Below, piece after piece: positions 60,062-64,000 of a stretch of DNA of 64,000 nt; position 1 is the first letter of the stretch, and the number at the start of each line of letters is the position of its first letter. Source of the stretch: Bacteroidales bacterium. Lineage in GTDB: Bacteria; Bacteroidota; Bacteroidia; Bacteroidales; UBA932. The stretch spans positions 1-64,000 of the forward strand of contig JAQVBQ010000005.1 in assembly GCA_028690215.1 (NCBI GenBank). Reading direction: 5' to 3'. Under the pieces are notes generated by a model, which saw only the letters and a list, made by a program, of their open reading frames with translations, was not told the DNA's origin and did no database searches. The position numbers and the translations under genes were made by a program.

Positions 60062-60077
60062 AAATTGAGGTTTGAAA

Positions 60078-62231
60078 TTATGATTTCTTATTTCCCTTCC
60101 TCTCCCTGCGGCTTGGCTTCTTGCTCTCTTTCTCTTTGGTGCTCTTTTTGGATGTGCTGCTTGTCTTTTTTGACTGGACGCTTGATTTACGCGGATATCT
60201 GCCGGTTGGTTTCTTTGAGCTATTGGATTCAGAAACAGGCTCACTCTCTTCGGTCTTATCCCAGATTAATATAAAATCAAGTTGTTTCTGCTCAAGATTG
60301 GCGCGGTCTACCTTAACTCTGACCTTATCTCCCAGAGTAAACCTCTTACCACTTCTTTTGCCGGTAAGCGACATAGAATCTTCGTTATATTCGAGATAGT
60401 CCTCTTTAATGTCCCTGAGTGCAACCAGACCCTCGATCTTAGTTTCGGCAAGCTCTACAAACATTCCCCATTCAGTGACACCGGAAACATTCCCTTCGAA
60501 CTCCATCCCAACCTTGTCCTGCATGAATTCAACCATCTTGTATTTGATACTTGCTCTTTCCGCTTCCGTGGCAAGCTGTTCTCTTTCGCTTGAGTATTTG
60601 CAACGCTCCTCGTAGTACTTTTTATCCTGCGATTTTGCCTTGTCGAGGTACATGGCCAGAAGGCGATGAACCATCATATCCGGATATCTTCTAATCGGAG
60701 AGGTAAAATGGGTGTAATAATCAAATGCAAGCCCGTAATGGCCCAAATTTTCTGTAGAGTATCTCGCGCGAGCCATCGAGCGGAGAGCCATAATCTCTAT
60801 TGCTCCCTCTTCAGGCCTTCCTTTTGCTGTCTCAAGCAGCTTGTTGATTTCTGAAGAGATCTCACGGGCATTCTTTGTGGGCTTCATCTCATAACCGAAG
60901 TGTTTGATAAAGGTCCTGAATGCTATGATTTTATCTATGTTCGGCTCTTCATGTATACGATAGACAAATGTCTTAGAGTCCTTCCCTTTGCCTCCTATAA
61001 AATAGGCTACCTCACGGTTTGCCAGCAGCATGAACTCTTCAATCAGCCAGTTGGACTCCTTTGTTATTTTTGAATAGACTCCTAAAGGTTTTCCGTTTTC
61101 GTCTACCTCAACCTTCATTTCAGGACGTTCAAAGCTGATTGCTCCGCTGCGGAATCGCTCATTTCTAAGTATTGTAGCAAGTTCGTGGAGTTTGAGAATC
61201 TCTTTTTTCATTGGCCCGTTCCCACCTTCAATTATCTCCTGCGCCTGATCGTAGTTGAATCTCATGTCGGAGTTGATAACGGTACGGCCGAACCACTTAT
61301 TTATAAGCTTTCCTTTGTCATTCATCTCAAATACTGCGGAGAAACATAGCTTCTCCTCGTTCGGCCTTAATGAACAGAGTTTGTTAGACAATTTTTCGGG
61401 AAGCATCGGAACAGTCCTGTCCACAAGATAAACCGAAGTTGCCCTGTCCAGAGCCTCTTTCTCAATCAATGAACCGGGTCTGACATAATGTGTCACATCG
61501 GCTATATGTACCCCGATTTCCCAATTTCCGTTCTCAAGTTTTTGCAATGAGAGTGCGTCGTCAAAATCTTTTGCATCCGCAGGGTCGATAGTAAGGGTCG
61601 GAACGTTCCTGAAATCTCTTCTTGATTTAATCTCGTCTAAAGAAATGATTTCTGATATTTTATCTGCTTCCTTCTCAACATTTGCTTCAAACTTGTATGG
61701 AAGACCGAATTCTGCAAGTATGGCGTGCATTTCGGTGTTGTTGTCACCGGGAGCACCCAGAATGTCAATTACGTGACCTAGAGGTTCATCAGACCTCCTG
61801 GGCCAGTCATCCACAAGAGCGGCTACCTTAAGTCCATTCTCCTTGATGTCAATGCTTTCCATGGGTATCCTTATGTCGTAAGGCATATTCTTACTTTCAG
61901 TAATCACCCATGCCTGAGAGCCTGCAATTTGTAAAATGCCGATTATCGGCTTTTTAGATCTCTCAACTATGTCAATTACCTCTCCCTCGATTCTTTTTGT
62001 GTTGGTCTTTTTGCTTGTCATAACCACTTTGACGGTGTCACCGTGCAAAGCGTGTCTCATCTTTCTGGCACTAACGAAAATGTCATCCTCAAACCCCTCC
62101 CGGATAATAAATCCGTACCCCTCTCTAGTCATGCTTACGCGTCCGATAGTCTCCTCTTTCGGAGTCTTTGAGACACTTTTACCCCTTTTGTTAAACTTTC
62201 CGGAGTTTTTTTCGTTTCTTTTATTATGCAT
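60078..62231 (-). CDS. rnr: Ribonuclease R
   Basis: RNB motif TLTIDPADAKDFDDALSLQKLENGNWEIGVHIADVTHYV, C-terminal S1 domain and basic Lys/Arg-rich tail. Confidence 0.96.
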   Translation of the reverse strand: MHNKRNEKNSGKFNKRGKSVSKTPKEETIGRVSMTREGYGFIIREGFEDDIFVSARKMRHALHGDTVKVVMTSKKTNTKRIEGEVIDIVERSKKPIIGILQIAGSQAWVITESKNMPYDIRIPMESIDIKENGLKVAALVDDWPRRSDEPLGHVIDILGAPGDNNTEMHAILAEFGLPYKFEANVEKEADKISEIISLDEIKSRRDFRNVPTLTIDPADAKDFDDALSLQKLENGNWEIGVHIADVTHYVRPGSLIEKEALDRATSVYLVDRTVPMLPEKLSNKLCSLRPNEEKLCFSAVFEMNDKGKLINKWFGRTVINSDMRFNYDQAQEIIEGGNGPMKKEILKLHELATILRNERFRSGAISFERPEMKVEVDENGKPLGVYSKITKESNWLIEEFMLLANREVAYFIGGKGKDSKTFVYRIHEEPNIDKIIAFRTFIKHFGYEMKPTKNAREISSEINKLLETAKGRPEEGAIEIMALRSMARARYSTENLGHYGLAFDYYTHFTSPIRRYPDMMVHRLLAMYLDKAKSQDKKYYEERCKYSSEREQLATEAERASIKYKMVEFMQDKVGMEFEGNVSGVTEWGMFVELAETKIEGLVALRDIKEDYLEYNEDSMSLTGKRSGKRFTLGDKVRVKVDRANLEQKQLDFILIWDKTEESEPVSESNSSKKPTGRYPRKSSVQSKKTSSTSKKSTKEKESKKPSRRERKGNKKS

Positions 62232-62279
62232 TTTTTCTCTATTTTTGTCTGATTTATGGCAACAAAATTAATTAATTAT

Positions 62280-63797
62280 ATGGATAAAAAGGTACTTTTA
62301 ATGATCCTCGATGGTTGGGGGGAAGGAAGACAGGACAAATCAAATGTTATTTATACCCAGGGAGAACCGAATATTGATGCTATAAGAGCAAAGTATCCGG
62401 TGTCAAAACTCTCTGCATGTGGAGAGGACGTAGGACTTCCTGAAGGACAAATGGGAAATTCTGAGGTTGGTCACCTGAATATCGGTGCGGGAAGGGTTGT
62501 ATATCAGGATCTTGTTAAGATCAACAAAGCATGCCGCGAAAAGAAGCTTATGGAGAATCCCGAGATTAAAGCAGCATACGAATATGTAAAGAAATCAGGG
62601 AAGGCTTTACACTTCTTTGGTCTTATGAGTGACGGAGGTGTACATAGTTCTATGGAGCATCTTTTCGGATTTCTGGATGTTGCAAAGGAGTGGGGACTTG
62701 AAAAGGTATATGTACACGCCTTTATGGACGGAAGGGATACAGATCCAAAGAGCGGTAAGGGCTACATCGATACCCTCCAGAAATACATTTCAGGCTCTAA
62801 GGCAAAGCTTGCCTCGATAATAGGACGTTACTATGCAATGGACCGCGATAAAAGGTGGGAGAGGGTAAAACTTGCTTACGACCTCCTGACTGAGGGCAAG
62901 GGAGAGCCATTCACATGTGGGGTTGATGCAATGCAGAAGAGTTACGACAATGGTGTGACCGATGAGTTTATCAAACCGATGGTGGCTGTTGGTGACGATG
63001 GTAAGCCTGTTGGGCCTCTCAAAGAGGGTGACGCCGTTATATTCTTCAACTTCCGTAACGACCGTGCGAGGGAGATTACAAGCGTGCTTACTCAGACAGA
63101 TATGCCGGAGCAGGGTATGAAGACCATGCCTCTTTACTACTGCACACTGACTCCTTACGACGATAAATTCAAAGGGATGCATATCCTCTATGACAAGGAG
63201 AACGTACAGAACACTCTCGGTGAGGTTGTTTCTGCCGCCGGCAAGAAGCAACTCAGAATAGCAGAAACAGAAAAGTATGCGCACGTCACATTCTTCTTCT
63301 CGGGTGGAAGAGAGGCAACTTTTGAAAACGAGAGCAGGATTCTGATAAATTCACCAAAGGTTGCAACCTATGACCTTCAACCGGAGATGAGTGCACCTGA
63401 GATCAAGGAAGCCCTTGTTGCAGAGCTTGCTAAACAAGATAAAGACCTTATTATACTCAACTTTGCAAACGGAGACATGGTAGGTCACACAGGTGTTTAC
63501 GAAGCAATTCGCAAGGCTGTCAAGACAGTAGATGAATGTGCCTCAGAGGTTGTAAAGGTTGCAAGGGAGAATGGTTACTCTGTCATTATCACTGCAGATC
63601 ACGGTAATGCGGACTATGCCGTTAACGCTGACGGGACGCCAAACACGGCACACTCACTTAATCCTGTTCCTTTCATAGTTGTAGATGATGATGTGAAATC
63701 CGTGAAAGACGGGATACTTGCAGATATCGCCCCGACAATACTCAAGCTTATGGGTATCCCTGCTCCGAAAGATATGACAGGACAACCGTTGATCTAA
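62280..63797 (+). CDS. gpmI: 2,3-bisphosphoglycerate-independent phosphoglycerate mutase
   Basis: [50 protein letters not shown]. Confidence 0.97.
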   Translation: MDKKVLLMILDGWGEGRQDKSNVIYTQGEPNIDAIRAKYPVSKLSACGEDVGLPEGQMGNSEVGHLNIGAGRVVYQDLVKINKACREKKLMENPEIKAAYEYVKKSGKALHFFGLMSDGGVHSSMEHLFGFLDVAKEWGLEKVYVHAFMDGRDTDPKSGKGYIDTLQKYISGSKAKLASIIGRYYAMDRDKRWERVKLAYDLLTEGKGEPFTCGVDAMQKSYDNGVTDEFIKPMVAVGDDGKPVGPLKEGDAVIFFNFRNDRAREITSVLTQTDMPEQGMKTMPLYYCTLTPYDDKFKGMHILYDKENVQNTLGEVVSAAGKKQLRIAETEKYAHVTFFFSGGREATFENESRILINSPKVATYDLQPEMSAPEIKEALVAELAKQDKDLIILNFANGDMVGHTGVYEAIRKAVKTVDECASEVVKVARENGYSVIITADHGNADYAVNADGTPNTAHSLNPVPFIVVDDDVKSVKDGILADIAPTILKLMGIPAPKDMTGQPLI

Positions 63798-63824
63798 AAA
63801 GAGAGAATAAAAATAAATTTCTTG

Positions 63825-63856
63825 TTTAGGCTGTCCTTCGGGTCAGCCTAAATTTT
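63825..63856 (+). terminator. Intrinsic terminator after gpmI
   Basis: TTTAGGCTG TCCTTCGGGT CAGCCTAAA TTTTG. Confidence 0.75.
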
Positions 63857-63890
63857 GTACCTTTATCCGACTTGAAAAACACATTTTCTA

Positions 63891-64000
63891 ATGCCTTTTG
63901 TTCACCTTCACGTTCACACTCAATACTCTGTTCTTGACGGAGCAGCTAACATAAAGAACCTTTTTAAAAAAGCATCCGAAGATAAACAGGTTGCACTTGC
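63891..64000 (+). CDS. dnaE: DNA polymerase III alpha subunit, N-terminal fragment (runs off window)
   Basis: MPFVHLHVHTQYSVLDGAANIKNLFKKASEDKQVAL, PHP-domain start. Confidence 0.9.
   Translation, partial: MPFVHLHVHTQYSVLDGAANIKNLFKKASEDKQVAL

Noticed and set aside
59498-62231. Real long overlap of the UDG-family gene with rnr
   Set aside because: Overlap vanishes when the UDG-family start is set at 60061 (MDIEVHPLKPF); the upstream residues are an alternate frame of the Lys/Arg-rich rnr tail.

Overview
Bacteroidetes-type (probably Bacteroidales) chromosomal window. Housekeeping and conserved genes: a B12/corrinoid ABC importer (btuDCF-like) behind a cobalamin riboswitch, rsgA, a UvrA paralog, tRNA-Pro(TGG), two AraC regulators, tRNA-Ser(GCT), floA/nfeD, a fused secDF, tnaA, a MarR-TolC-HlyD-ABC2-ABC2 efflux operon, an alpha-2-macroglobulin-like giant protein, a UDG-family protein, rnr, gpmI and the start of dnaE. 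The most unusual part is ~11.5-33.3 kb. It is a tightly packed, LacI-associated SusC/SusD locus with no glycoside hydrolase or polysaccharide lyase that I can recognise. It instead encodes two paralogous FAD-dependent oxidoreductases, an SSS transporter, a secreted propeller-like/histidine-phosphatase fusion, a BACON lipoprotein, two uncharacterised cytosolic proteins, a metallo-beta-lactamase-fold lipoprotein, a Zn-alcohol dehydrogenase, a PfkB kinase, a mannitol-dehydrogenase-family enzyme and a convergent SGNH hydrolase. I infer an oxidative system for a polyol or sugar, possibly a phosphorylated one. A small accessory patch at ~36.6-40.4 kb (DUF4143 ATPase, a transmembrane XRE regulator, KilA-N) lies next to tRNA-Ser. 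A truncated LPS-kinase gene abuts a likely IS fragment at the left edge. All family calls come from reading motifs in the translations; no searches were run.
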